64,000 bases of DNA from positions 32,355,321 through 32,419,320 of the forward strand of contig NC_133115.1 of the NCBI RefSeq assembly GCF_022965805.1, in the 5' to 3' direction. Shown here one piece after another: positions 1-12,430 of the stretch (position 1 is its first letter; each line of letters begins with the position of its first letter). The stretch comes from Primulina eburnea (lineage: Eukaryota > Streptophyta > Magnoliopsida > Lamiales > Gesneriaceae). The position numbers and the translations under genes were made by a program. The notes below the pieces were generated by a model. The model was not told where the DNA came from. It ran no database searches and saw only the letters and a program-made list of their open reading frames with translations.

Positions 1-1353
1 AAACTTTATTAAACTTACATAAATTTTCAAGCACTTGTATTATAACAGGATAAATTTAATTTTGATACAAAGTACTAAAATTGTAAAAATAATAAATTAG
101 CAGTTGCATATATTTGGTAGTATCTTTTCGTTTCGTTATGTCCTAAATAAATTAGCAGTTATCTATATTTGGTAGTATGCTTCTATCACAAAATGCATTA
201 GTTATACACCATTAGAAACACTTGGTAAATAATAATAAATTTGTATGTATAATAATAAATTTAATCTATATGACAAATATATATCTGATTCTATATTTTA
301 TTGGGAGAAGTTTTGTATTCTTCTCCTATCATTGTGTTAAGTTTAAATAATGTGTTAAGTTTAAAATAATCTAAGTTTTAACGATGACAAAACAATGTCG
401 AGTTAGTGTTTCGGGTATAGATGTCATATTTATATAATTACACGATTCTAGCCACTTGACATGTCAAGGTGCTCATAGTTCTATTAGAAATGCAAATTGC
501 AGATATAACTAGAATATCATCTGTTGAATATGTTTCTAACGCGACCACATTATCAAAGAAACATTCAGAGTGGATTGTTCAAACTCTAATCGCACTTCAA
601 CTGATCAGACTTCAACAGATCAAGATAGATACAACAAACTCAAGTTGTTCAATATTATCAGATAAAGTGTCAAGCATAATATCCTACCAAAAAAACATTA
701 AATAAACATTAATGCAGTGCACGATGAACATAATTCGACATATTTCTTTTGTGAGACGGTCTCACGAATTTTCTTGAGACGAGCCAAACATGTCTATATT
801 TATAATATAAATTAATATTTTTGGCTTAAAAATTAAAAATTTCATAGTTAACTCAAATAGAATATATGTTTCAAAAAATTGACTCATAAGATCGTTTTAC
901 ATGAGTACTAGTGTTTTATTTTAAATGTTTCGATTTAGTTATAGTATTGTATAAAATTAAATTTGGAATTAGATTTAGTGATGATTTTTTTTTTTATAAT
1001 AATAAAATATGATTAATACAGTATACTTATGGTCTGGCCTGCGACAACCCACTTTTATCTGTCATCTTTTTTCCCTGCATCTCTCTCTCTACCCCCAATC
1101 GGAGAACCCTAAACCATCTCTAATTCAGTTTTTTTCTCACCAACGATATCTGTTTCTGCTTTGAAATTCTGCATCCCACGCATCATCCTCTGTCAGGCAT
1201 AACAAATTGCGATTTTGTTTTCTTTTTGTAATCTCTGGGAAACAGATGGTTTGAGAGGTTGCATTTTGGGGGGAATTGTTGCCGTCATTTGCCGGTGACG
1301 AATTTCTTCGTGTACGATTTACACTCGAGAAATAGAGAGAGGGAGGCAGAAAT
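1..1353. other. Upstream intergenic DNA and probable 5' leader of the SNARE gene
   Basis: AT-rich sequence with no convincing gene; the 78-codon frame at 469-705 has no recognisable features. From about 1075 the composition shifts to a CT-rich stretch with a CTCTCTCTCT tract and 'accctaaacc', typical of a plant core promoter and leader. This fits transcription of the SNARE gene starting in the 300 bases before the ATG at 1354. A degenerate GTGAGACGG-type repeat lies at about 745-912. Confidence 0.5.
745..912. repeat. Degenerate GTGAGACGG-type MITE-like repeat
   Basis: It opens with 'gtgagacggtctcacgaatt', which contains a short palindrome. An AT-rich middle follows with 'tctatatttataat' and 'taatatttttggc', and the end is related but decayed ('actcataagatcgttttac'). 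The same layout recurs at about 14372-14560, 22830-23010, 23675-23800, 29260-29410, 30335-30495 and 30660-30803. Family membership is judged by eye. Confidence 0.55.
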
Positions 1354-4300
1354 ATGGCCAACTTGGAGTTGCAGATGAACCCTCAAATGGAGCAGATTCA
1401 TGGGGAAATTCGCGATGCCATGCGTGCCCTTGCGTAGTGTTTATCTTCATGCTTTTATCTACGGCCTGGTTATGTGCTTTTTTGGGGCATTTGCCTTTTT
1501 TTTTATTTACGGCATATTTTGGATGGTTGTTCAACTTAAATTTTTTTAAACCTTCTTGAAGATCTGCTTTTTATGTTATGTTCTCCTTTGACTTTCTGTG
1601 TTGCTTGTGAATGCAATTATCTGATATCGGTTGAAGTCATCAAGTCCTCTTTGTGCTTCTGCTCCTCATCCTTTCTGGGACTACATTATTAGAATGCTGT
1701 GTTTGGTTGGTGTTTGCAATGCTAATGACCGTATAACGCTGAATCGTGTCTCCTAGTGAAGCTTCTCAACTGTTGATAGTATTACCTATTTGGCCCAATT
1801 GCATGATGAGGAGCTTTCTTCAAGTCAATTTCGATTTTAACTTGCTATCCTCATTCCTCCGCTTATCTGTATATATGAATTATTAATGGTCTTCTTATTT
1901 TCCTTGCAACATCACGTTTTTATATTAGCGATTTTGGATATGGGCCTATGGTTTGGATATTTGTTTTCGATAAGTAAGTTGTGAAAGAGTTATCACTTTT
2001 TTATGAGGCTGGATGGACATTTGCCTTTTACTTTTTATCCATCTGGGAATTTTTTGATGTTCTAGTGCAAGCTAGTCTTAATAGTGGCACCTTATTGTAA
2101 TTAATCTTCACTGTCTCTCATTCCTAAATCAGAAATGGCTTTCAAAAGCTGGATAAAATTAAAGATTCCAACAGACAAAGCAAACAGCTAGAGGATCTTA
2201 CCGGGAAGATGAGGGAGTGCAAAAGGTAATTTTACCTTTTATTTCTGTAATTTGGCTTCTCTATAGTGTTGTTCACTTTTGTGTTCAGAGAGTTACACCT
2301 ATTACATGTATGGAATGCTCGTTGGAACACTTGTCTGATTCATCCTCGCTTTTGACTCTTTTTTGAACTGTGGCTATTAACTGGAGTACAGAGTCGTAGG
2401 ATTTATTTCTGTCAATCTTGCATGCATTATGCCTTGAAAAGCCCTTTGTTCACTTTTGATCACATGTTAAATGACCAGATTGATTAAAGAACTTGACCGC
2501 GAAATTAAAGATGAGGAAAGCAAAAATTCTCCTGAGATTACCAAGCAGCTAAATGATGAGAAGCAATCCATGGTAAGTATATTAGAAACTTGAATTCCTT
2601 TTAGATTTGAAGGTTCTGAAGAATACTCCTATACTGATATGTTGATGTTTTTAGTCATGGCACTGTTTACATTTTCAAATAATATATTTATTCTTTTCTA
2701 CAGCATATCATACACAAAAGCATCCTTAAATACTGAGGCAATTTAATATTTCTAGCAAGCCAAAAAGAAGAATTTATATTAGTTTCTTCTTAGTCTTACT
2801 CACTCTTAGGTAGCAGTATAGCACAGAGGTTATATAAGTGGGCACCATACTGCTGGATGTTATTTTAACAATCATCATTGCCTTCAATTATCACACACAC
2901 AGAACATAATGATCAGTTTTGAATGGTGGAATGTAAGCCTTTGTTGTAAAAAATGATTATAAACTTGTCTTCTAAAAGTTCTTGGTGGTTTATGTGGTCT
3001 TAATGTTTTGATTTATTATACTTTTGATTTTGTCATGGGTCTTGTGTCTTGAGTTCATCATGTCTAGATCATTGTTTTAGACTTTTCACAGCATCCTGAT
3101 ACCCAGAACACCTGCATACTGATGCAGATTTTGATTTATTGCTCTTATGAAGTTCTTCATTTTATTTCCTTTTTTTATTTCAGATCAAAGAGTTGAATTC
3201 ATATGTAGCCCTGAGGAAAACGTAAGCGCATTGTTTCTGTTTTAATTAATAACTCACTGATTATAGTCGATTGATGATCAAAATGCTGTCATTTTGATCA
3301 TGGCCAAGGATTTGGTTTTTGTTAAACGGTGAAAACAGAAGCAAGTTTGAATCCACAGATTTTTATAGTTGATATTTGGGTCTGGCTTATGACTTGTTGC
3401 TTTGATGCAAAATGTTATGTCATTCCCAGTTCTGTCAGGAGTCAGGCCCCTTCACCTTTGCTCTAATATCCTATCATCATAAGGTGGGATCATTGTTATT
3501 TTAAGTGTGAAGCATATGTAGACTGATGATAAACTGTCATGTTAGGTCAATCTAGTTTTGAATTGATTATTTCCTTTTGGTCTTTCTATTTTCCAACGGG
3601 AAGCTGGTACTTGTCCTTCACGATTTTTAAGCATGATTTAAATCAAATCCATGCCACATAAGCACAATGCTTTTCCGAATTCCGTGTCATTTTAATAATT
3701 TCAGATACTATTTTCTTGGGCAATTTCTTCTCTTTAACAATTATTTATATCATGAGATGTTGTAGATTTGATTGCATCCCCGGTCATTTTTTAATACTTG
3801 AAAGTTTTAAAGCATGAATGCACCTACATATGTTTCCAAGGAGGGGTAATCAAGGAAAGTTATGTTTCCAAATTATATTGCATTGGTTTTCCTTTATGTG
3901 CTTGTTCAATGTAGACAAATTCTTCAAAGTAGGAAAGAGTATTTGTAACTAGCTTCATATTGCATTCCCTTTTTTCTTCTCAATGTGTGAGTTTTTAAGG
4001 CATGTGTCCCTCTATATTTTCTTCCAGTGAAGAGTTAAGAAAGGGCAGTGATGTTTCCAAATTAAATGGCATCCGTTTTACTTTTGCTTTTTTTACTTGT
4101 TTAACCAAGACAGGAAGTTCAGAGTGGAAAAGAGTGATTCTGATGCATGATGATGATGATGTTTCTAGTATAAACAATAATGAAAGATTGCTTGTGAAAT
4201 TTTGGAAACATTGATGTAATCTTTGATATGAATAATCAGTTCCCTGTCCATATTGTCTTTCTTCTTTGCTTTTTCTTCTTTACTATGTCTATCTTGCAAT

Positions 4301-6745
4301 GGTGGTGCAGGTACATGAGCTCTCTTGGAAATAAGAGGGTCGAACTCTTCGATATGGGAGCTGGTGGAATTGAGCCTACAGATGATGAGAATGTTCAAGT
4401 GACATCAGGTCCATACCCCGCCTTTCTTATTAATTAGTTGGATTGCATTGTTGCAGTTACCTTCTATGAGTAAAAATGGAAAGAATGGCGCCTGTCCGCG
4501 TATTATATTATCGTTGATAGATGTACTCATGTACAGACACGAACTGTTAATCTAAATCCATGTTTGTTTTTTGAAAAAAAATTCTTGTTAACTCATCTAT
4601 AAAGCACCGCCATATTGGGATAGCTTAATCCTCTCTTTAGCGAAATTGTTATGTTTAGAAAATATTTTATGTTCAAACCTTGATGATTCCATATGCTTAA
4701 AAAGCTTTTAAATCCATGGTCTCTGTCAGCCTGCTTATTTTCCTTCTTCTTTCTTTCTTTCTTTCATGAGAATACCTCCCTGTGCTCTCGTTTGGTCTCA
4801 TTGAAATTTTAAATTCATTGTTTGGCTGATTCGTTATTATTTACTTCATGCTCATTTTTTGTTGAATCTAACCACTTCTTCCTAAAATATTTTGTGTCCT
4901 GTCCGTAAGATCCTTCATCTTAACTTTAGTTAATGCTTTATAAATGAGAATGGTAATAACACAGTCAATGGTCTACCTTTGCTTCTCGATTCAATGTGGA
5001 ACCTGAATTGGTACTCTTATTGTTGAAATCAGAGAAGCAGCTAACAGTGTCATTCTACTTAGTATGATACACCATGGTGATTACCTGATTTGATATGAAT
5101 GCTATGCTGTTGAACTGTAATCTGCATATAATATTATGCAAAAAAAAGTTTTCAATCACCTTGTGTCTTGCTGATATCTCACCTTCCATTTTCATGGATT
5201 GATATAGAAATGTCAAATCAGGAGCTTATCAATGCTGGCACGAAGAGAATGGATGAAACTGACCAAGCCATTGAACGCTCCAAGCAGGTAGATGAAAGTA
5301 CATGCTGAATTCTTACAGGTTGAAAATTTTCTAAATTCTATGATTATTTAGGTGGTTCATCAAAGCAGTCGAAGTGGGAACACAGACTGCTACTACTTTG
5401 AAGGGACAAGTGAGTGAAATTTTGTGTCACTTTTTTTATTGTCCTCGAGTATTTCATTGCCAAATCATATCTATCTTTTTAAATATGGCAGACTGAACAA
5501 ATGGGTCGCATTGTCAATGAACTGGACACCATCCAATTCTCTATCAAAAAGGCATCCCAGCTTGTTAAGGAGATTGGTAGGCAGGTACATCTGCTGGGAA
5601 CATCATCTCTTTTTCCTTGTCTCTGTCACTTTTATACGATGTTACAAGGCAACACCTTGAAAATTCTATACAAAATGAAACTGCCTGTGTCCACGTGAGA
5701 GGCTACGGGTAGCTATATGTGCAAAAATTGCTGGTCAAACCTAAGAAAATTGAAATATTTTGAGATGCTTATTGGATTGGGTTTTTTTTTTTATAAAGAT
5801 GGTCTAATTTTTATTTTTTCTCAAGTGTATACTTCATTAGATTTCTCAATTTTATTGACTTTATTGATATCAAGTTCTCTTGTTTTCCAGGTGGCGACTG
5901 ATAAATGCATCATGATGTTTCTTTTTCTGATTGTATGTGGGGTTATTGCCATAATCGTCGTGAAGGTATTTTAGTTTTTGGACTTTAAATTTGACATTAA
6001 CACGGCATCCATTTTTCAAAATCAATATATTAGTTGATTTCAAGCTGCGCACGAGTTGTTTTCCATTTATACTATCCGTGTCATGTGGCCATTTTTAATT
6101 AATGATAATGATTTCTCATTGATAAGAAATGTGGAATCTTTTTCTTGTATATCCTTCTTGACATCTAATAGTTTTGTATGTTGAAGACTCTCTCATGAGT
6201 TTATAAAATGTTGACATGTCAAGGCATAGTTTCTTTTAGTTACATCCGCACCTTCGCACATCTTTAAGGCTTAAGGTATATGCTTTAAGCACCCCTCAGC
6301 TAATGAGATTTTGAATGATACTTGAATTACCATTTAATATCTACCCTTCACATTTGCTCGTGTAACTAACATACGTTTTTTTAGAATTTTGATTTTGTTA
6401 TTTAATTGTGACTGACATACTCGATGTTTTTGTTAGCGCGTCTAGAATTTTTAATATTAATCTTTACTGCAGCCCAGACTCTCTGGGGCACGTACCAACT
6501 TAAGAATGTGTTTTGTTACTTTATAGTATGGCATTGCATCTCATATATTTTCGTTTTTTAATATGTATTATTTGTTTTAGTTCTACTTTATGCACTCTCC
6601 ACCAGTATTGATTGCATGAGAGTTGTGTGTTTCTTAGATAGTGAATCCCAACAACAAAAGCATACGGGATATTCCTGGATTGGCTCCTCCGGCTCCAACA
6701 ACAAGGAGACTACTGTATGTAAGGCCGGCGCACCATTTTTGGTAA
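1354..6745 (+). CDS. NPSN13: Novel plant SNARE, NPSN13-type (frame broken in exon 7)
   Basis: Membrane-fusion Qb-type SNARE; the family acts at the plasma membrane and cell plate during cytokinesis. Exons: 1354-1433, 2133-2225, 2479-2572, 3184-3221, 4311-4408, 5208-5287, 5352-5409, 5492-5584, 5891-5965, 6638-6745. All junctions are GT-AG. The N-terminus (MEQIHGEIRDAMRALANGF), the block ending MSNQELINAGTKRMDETDQA, the SNARE core (QMGRIVNELDTIQFSIKKAS) and the tail anchor after RQVATDKCIM all match NPSN proteins. The end is KIVNPNNKSIRDIPGLAPP plus a short basic tail. About 270 residues are expected, the usual family length. Exon 7 has 58 nt where the family pattern needs 57. An extra base, probably in AAA at 5362-5364, shifts VEVGTQTA out of frame and brings a stop just inside exon 8. 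As written, the allele lacks the SNARE motif and anchor. Either a consensus error or a real null; the rest looks intact. Confidence 0.9.
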
Positions 6746-7300
6746 ATTTGTGATTGAAGGGTTACAATACCCATCCAAGTTTTCATGAGTTTCCCTTAAT
6801 GACCCAATTTGTGCTGCCTTGTGTCTTAATTTTCTTCAAAGCTTCCTACTTGAGATGTCCATATGTGTACGATAATTTATTCTATACACATGTATAGCAT
6901 GAGTGGCTTGTTAATCCGTTATTTGTTCTTTTTTCCGTTCTGCTTGATTGCTGTTATTCTTCATGTATAATAAACGAGATGTTGCGTGACGAGAACAAAT
7001 GGATATGTCAATCTTGTTTATTTATGCTTTTCTCGATTCTTTTTCCCTCGTGTCATTTTCGGGTACAAGCAATGGTGAATATTCTCTGATTTTCTTTTTA
7101 TAACGCCTCGAATAAATTTGTCACCGGATAAAAGTTATAGAGTCGACTGATGATTACATGCCATGCAATGAATGTGAATCGACAAACGGCTACTTGTGAA
7201 ATAAACCTCATCGTACAAGGAATTTACAATCAAAATAATAGAAAATAGACTGTAAAAGGCATGTACTTTGGCTAATGTGAAAAAATTGAGTTGTACTAGT
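6746..7300. other. Convergent 3' spacer
   Basis: Short AT-rich spacer between two genes that converge on it: the SNARE (+) ends at 6745 and the translocator (-) ends at 7301. It presumably holds both 3' UTRs. I see no other gene. Confidence 0.6.
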
Positions 7301-10090
7301 TCATACATTACGACTACTTTGCTGCATCTGAGTTCTTCCAACATGAGACAACCTGGACGATGAACTGGGAGGAACAAGGGGCGTCTCTTCGTCTATTACA
7401 ACCTCGTTGTCAGCATCACCAATGCTGCTACCATCTGTTCTGTATACATCGGATGACTTCTTTTCGAACACCCAATCCTGAACCGACCAAGGAATCTAAG
7501 CTAACATACCGTAGATAAAATAGTGTTTTTGGATTCAATGTTACCTTTGTAATCCTTTCAGGAACGTTTTGAGAAGATTCCTTCACCTTCAAGTAGTTGT
7601 ACAAGACTACCCCACAAAGCGCTGCATGAAAATTTTATTAGCTAGAATGAGAGGCCATATTTAGAGTTCAATTAATGCGCCTGTGAAAATATGTTTACCA
7701 ATGCCGTAGCCAATAACGTTCAGACCAGTGATCGTTGATTCTGGGAAAATCAGTGTTGAGAGGGCTATAAGTATCCAGTCCTTGAGAACACCGGCAACTC
7801 GAACCGTCACTGCACCAGTTCTGCCGATCACTAAGAAGATTGAGAAGTTCAACAGTAGAGCGCAAATGGCATTGGAAAAGAAGATCCACATATTAAACTG
7901 AATTTGAGATACTTCCATCCCAGGTTGCTCCAGGCAGTACCAAGGCACAAGCAAAAATATGAAACTGCACGGCGCGATGTAGTATAAGCTTGTGATGGGG
8001 TTTAGAGTCAAGCCCTTCTTCTGTAGAAGGACTTGAGTCAAGACCAGTCTCAGAGCTTCCGCAAATATGCCCGTAACCTGATAAACTGTGCCGATCACAT
8101 TAAAATGAATTTCCCCATAAGAGGAGACGACAACTCCAACACTGACCAAAACCATGTTAAAAAACACGTCCCATCTTAGTTTGTCGGTACCACACAGAAC
8201 AGCCACAGTAAATGTTGCCACAGGCACTGCAAGAATAAAAAATTTTCTTAGATTCGAAAAACATTAATAATGATATAAAATCATCGATGGGTTGTTTGTT
8301 TTGCTCACTAAGGGCCTTGAGCATCTGAATGAAAGCCACTGATATATGCAAGTAAGCAGTGTTACCAAACCTGTGGAAAATAGGAAGAGTCATTAGTGCT
8401 ATAGTTTTCAGGAATAGTTGATTTTATCAGAGCTAAGAATAATAGTGATGATACCAACTTTTCCCTGGGTCCGGTCTGGTGAGCTTGAGCTTCAGATCAA
8501 CAACGTTTGAACCGGAGCGGATGGAAAACCACCGGTTTATACACACGACCACTTCGACCTCTTGATCGGATTTAGGAACAGAAAAAAATGAGAAGATTCG
8601 ATAGGTGGTAGTGGATATATCCGTGCTCGGCCGAGCCCCTGTGGCCGAGCCCAGGTGCTCAGCCGAGTCCTGGCGCTCGTCCGAGCCCGGATAGTCGAAT
8701 TACACGTGTCCGAGCCCAATCAGCGATCGGAGTAAGGTTATGTCCAGCACATATGCTTGTGACATGAATCCCAAGCCCGAGCTTGTTCCTATCCTAAGAA
8801 CTGTCACATGTCAAAAGAGTGAATAATCTTTAAATAGGCTAGAATCTCGCCGTATGATTAGATGTAACGAGGAGTCCGACCCGGACTGGCAGTGATTGGA
8901 GAAGAATTGCGTGAATAATCTTTAAATGTGCTAGAATCTCGCCGCATGGTTAGATGTGACAAGGAATCCGGCCCGGACTGACAGTAATGGGAGAAGAATT
9001 TAATTTTATAAGGAAATTTACCTAAAATAGACTTCGACACGCTATGGGAAGAAGTCATCTCAACCATTATAAATACCCATATATGTTTCATGGTCGGGGA
9101 GAAGGATATATCCACTACCATTTATTGAATCTTCTCATTTTTCTCCGTTCCTAAATCCGATCAAGAGGTCGAAGTGGTCGTGTCGGGAAAATTTTCGACA
9201 CCTTCCAGTACCTTAGTCTGTATAAACCGGTGGTTCTCCATCCGCTCCGATTCAAACGTTGTTGATCTGAAGCTCAAGCTCACCAGACCGGACCCAGGGA
9301 AAAGTTGGTATCATCAAATAGGATTAGAGCACTATGACAAAAGTTCACCTTGATTTTGTACAACATTTGCTCATATCCATAGCTCACAATTTACATAAAG
9401 AAACAAAAAACTTCAAGTGATCCCCTACAAGTTTACTGTATATGGCACTGTACATGGTCCATGGACCATCATGCTATGCGTTAATTCCATGCACTTAAAT
9501 AACTAATGCATTTCTTTATTCCTCATGTTTGGTGGTCCAATATTTCAGATTCTCTATTCCGTTCTCAAAAATTATTCCTTCATTTATGAGGTTCAAATTT
9601 CCTCATTTCACGTGTTTTGGATTTCGATTGGTTTAAAATTCTATATCGTCACTGTTAAGTACGTACCAAAGACTTGATGCGAAGAAGGCACTAATTGGGA
9701 TCACACAAGATGCATATCTGCAACCCAAGAGGGAGAATAAGAAGACAAAAAAGAATATTTATAGGAACATAAGATTAATATAGGAAAAATCAGAATAAAT
9801 ATAAAGTGGAATAACCCTCATACATGCGGAAAGTCATTTTAACTGGAGACACGACCTGCAGTAAATTTCGTTTAGATCATGTTAAGTAAGAAAAAATAAA
9901 TAAAGTCGTCCAAACATTGATATTTTGAGGTGTTTCCAGCATTTTGTGATGAGGAGTTGGATTGGGACACGGAATTACTCCACGGCACTAGCCAACCGAT
10001 CACCTTTGAAAGAACATGCTTTAAAGATCCATATTGTTTTGTCCAATAATGTAAAGCCATAATCATGATAATTGATAAATGTGTGTGTGA

Positions 10091-10148
<58 letters not shown>

Positions 10149-11324
10149 ACGCGCATGTGTGTGTCGTATCAAATCAAACTTTCCTTCTTTGGTTAGTGTG
10201 TGTGTGCGCATATCAAATCAAACTGTCCTACTTTGGTTCCCCTTGCACCGGAAGGTTGAGTGTGTGTCTGTGTCTGTGTCTGCGTATCAAAACAAACTTT
10301 CCTATTTTGGTGTGTGTGTGTGCGCACGCGCGCATATCAAATCAAACTTTCCTACTTTGGTTCCCCTTGCACTGGAATCCTAAATCACAGCAGACCCATA
10401 ATTAAAATTTTAAATGCCTTAAAATGTAAGGACTCGAGAAAGTAAGCGTTCGAATAAAGAGAGAAATATTTGCACCTCCCCCTTTTTCATTTTTCATGCT
10501 GAAATATGTTCTTGCATTTGCAACTGATTAATAAAACGACAACCATTATATTCGCAAGATAACTTAGGTATCCATGCGCCCTTGATCCTAAGCTCAAGGT
10601 TCAACAAAAGCATATGCCTCATCAAAGTGAGCCCGCACTAATGAGTAATATTCTAAAATGCAGGAGTACTTAGAAAATAATGTTAATAGTGAAATATCCA
10701 ATATGAAAATAAATTTTACAGTTGAGACGGATTTTCCTTGGGGTTTTAAATAAATATGGGTAAAATATCAATACGCATGTTTTTCTCATGTCACAGCATG
10801 ATTTGGTGACACCATATGATAAGAGAATTTTTATAGTTAGCATGTGGCAGGTAGACGTACCTTGAAGACGCGAATAAGGAAAAATGCCACTGCACCGGAG
10901 AATCCCATATGTATCATAGTAAGTGTTATTGGAAATGGAAAGTTAAAGTATTTCGGAGAAAGAACCCACTACAAAAGTCAATGTCAGTGCACATCAATAG
11001 CAACCAGGATAAAGCATTAACAAATTATGAAATGAAAACGGGGGCATGACAAGTAACTAAAAAGTAAGCTGAGAAAGACCAAACTTGTGAAAGCATTAAT
11101 AAATTATGAAATGAAAATCTATGCTCAACATGAGAGTAGATGTCAGTTTGACTTAAAAGTTGTATACTGGAGCTGACATTGCACATATTTTACACAAGGG
11201 AAAGAGCCGAGTGTCAGAAATGATAGTCAAAATCTAGTACCTTGTTATATAAAATAACTCCAGAAGAAAGTGTAATGTAGATTAGAAGGTAGAAATATGT
11301 TAAGATTAATGATCTATTTATCAT
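7301..11324 (-). CDS. Sugar-phosphate/phosphate translocator (At3g17430-like, KT subfamily)
   Basis: Multi-pass carrier of the triose-phosphate/nucleotide-sugar translocator superfamily. The plant KT group is placed in endomembranes and its substrates are poorly known. Exons from the 5' end: 11324-11241, 10968-10861, 9855-9824, 9717-9667, 8370-8309, 8226-7699, 7621-7545, 7477-7301, giving about 372 residues with phase kept throughout. Recognisable blocks are SSGVILYNK, WVLSPKYFNFPFPITLTMIH, FGNTAYLHISVAFIQMLKAL, SSYGEIHFNVIGTVYQ, ALRLVLTQVLLQKKGLTLNP and IGRTGAVTVRVAGVLKDWIL. A Lys-Arg pair characteristic of the superfamily lies in the helices. The C-terminus is hydrophilic and acidic (EVVIDEETPL) and ends near RLSHVGRTQ, as in the Arabidopsis proteins. 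An in-frame stop upstream of the ATG supports the start. The intron between 8370 and 9667 carries an LTR-like insertion. A leader exon at about 12291-12400 is inferred from a GT donor at 12290. Confidence 0.9.
8446..9317. mobile_element. 872-bp LTR-like element with long inverted arms and 5-bp target duplication
   Basis: It starts TGATGATACC, ends GGTATCATCA and is flanked on both sides by AATAG (8441-8445 and 9318-9322). The arms, about 8446-8622 and 9104-9317, are inverted near-identical copies. The right arm has roughly 37 extra bases around 9179-9218. TG...CA ends with a 5-bp target duplication fit LTR retroelements, and the inner part has a TATAAATACC box near 9068 like an LTR promoter. 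Long inverted arms are not expected of a plain solo LTR. The middle holds GC-rich 'gctcggccgagc'-like repeats (about 8625-8720) and two copies of an ~85-bp unit starting 'gaataatctttaaat' (about 8820-8995). It sits in an intron of the translocator. No coding capacity seen. Confidence 0.8.
10096..10146. repeat. (AT)n microsatellite
   Basis: About 50 bases of uninterrupted AT dinucleotides inside a translocator intron. Short open frames on both strands here (YIYIYI) come only from the repeat. Confidence 0.97.
10150..10385. repeat. Minisatellite of ~60-90-bp units with GT-rich linkers
   Basis: Four units share 'atcaaatcaaactttcct' followed by 'ctttggtt', and two of them add 'ccccttgcaccgga'. 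They are separated by variable (GT)n or (GTCT)n tracts, and one linker is CG-rich (gtgcgcacgcgcgc). It abuts the AT microsatellite, which suggests local slippage and unit duplication. Confidence 0.85.
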
Positions 11325-12430
11325 TTTTACTGCGGTCTTCTGCTGCAACGGGTCTTCAGAAGGGTCAAGCTCCACTCAGCAATAAAAACAGGTGATCTCT
11401 AACATGCTTAACCAGAAATAAGGATATCAGAAGAAAGGTCAGGTAGTAGTTCCATAATCATGGGCAATCTTCACCGTATCATGGATTTGCATCTGATTCT
11501 GGCCAATTTAAACAGATCCCAATCCTTAAATTGCCCTCAGCCTCAAACTTGTCCAGATATATCAAAGGAAAAAAACAGCAGCCCCAGGGACTAAGCTGAG
11601 AAAAACCAACGAAGGAGATTAACATGTAGTGCCGTGATTGAGAAAGAATGTACACACAATATCATATGCACTATTTCACAGATAATATGCACATTCGATA
11701 ATATCTTGCAACATTCACTCATCTGAGATTCTGAACATGCGAAAAGAACTAATACTCATGAATGAATGACAAAGATTTAAGACAATCAGCAGTCTCAAGC
11801 TGCATCACTATAGCAGTATCTGGAAAAATCACGCCCACGTGAGATCCAGATTCATTCATAAACTGCTGTTATTTTTACTCAGGATTCACTAGATTGTTCC
11901 CGTAACCTATGCTTGTTTGTGTCCACACTATCACTTTACATTCAAATTGCAGGACATAAATTAAACTGTATAAATGGTGATGTAGAAGGCATAGCTGTAA
12001 GACAACTAGTTTCCCGTTTCTCAACCTCAGCAGTTTATCCCCAAAAGCTCTTACCCTCTTACATCAGCCCACAAACCTTAGCAATACATCGCACCCGATA
12101 ATGAAGGAAAAAGAACTAAAAACAAAATCACGTAAATCAAATCGAGGAAAACAACTGAATCTTTAACCACAGATACAAAGGCACGCAGCCACGCACACTA
12201 CAAAAACAAAGAAACTGCAAAGATGAAATCTTGAACAACACAACGAAAATCCGAAGGAAAGGGGAAGTGGGTTCCGAGTTTTACCTCCTACATCGAAGTC
12301 CGGGCCACATATCCACCAGATATGCATGGATGCATACTCTGTAGAGCCGTGAATTAGAGAGGGGGGGGGGGGGGGGGGGGGGGTGGGGGTTATATCTCAG
12401 AAACAGATTGGATTCGGAGTTTAGATTTGA
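11325..12430 (-). promoter_or_regulatory. Probable 5' leader and leader intron of the translocator
   Basis: On the minus strand a 'GGAG|GTAAAACTC' donor ends a probable leader exon at about 12291. A 'TTGCTGAG' acceptor precedes a leader exon at 11374 that joins the ATG at 11324. The intervening ~0.9 kb contains no convincing coding sequence. This is inference from splice-like signals only. Confidence 0.4.
12361..12389. repeat. 23-G homopolymer followed by T and five G
   Basis: An exceptionally long G run close to the inferred leader exon of the minus-strand translocator, so the transcript or promoter would carry a C run. The true length is doubtful in any assembly. Confidence 0.95.

Noticed and set aside
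10091..10405. Several frames with YIYIYI or VCVCVC repeats on both strands
   Set aside because: Products of AT and GT dinucleotide tracts within an intron.
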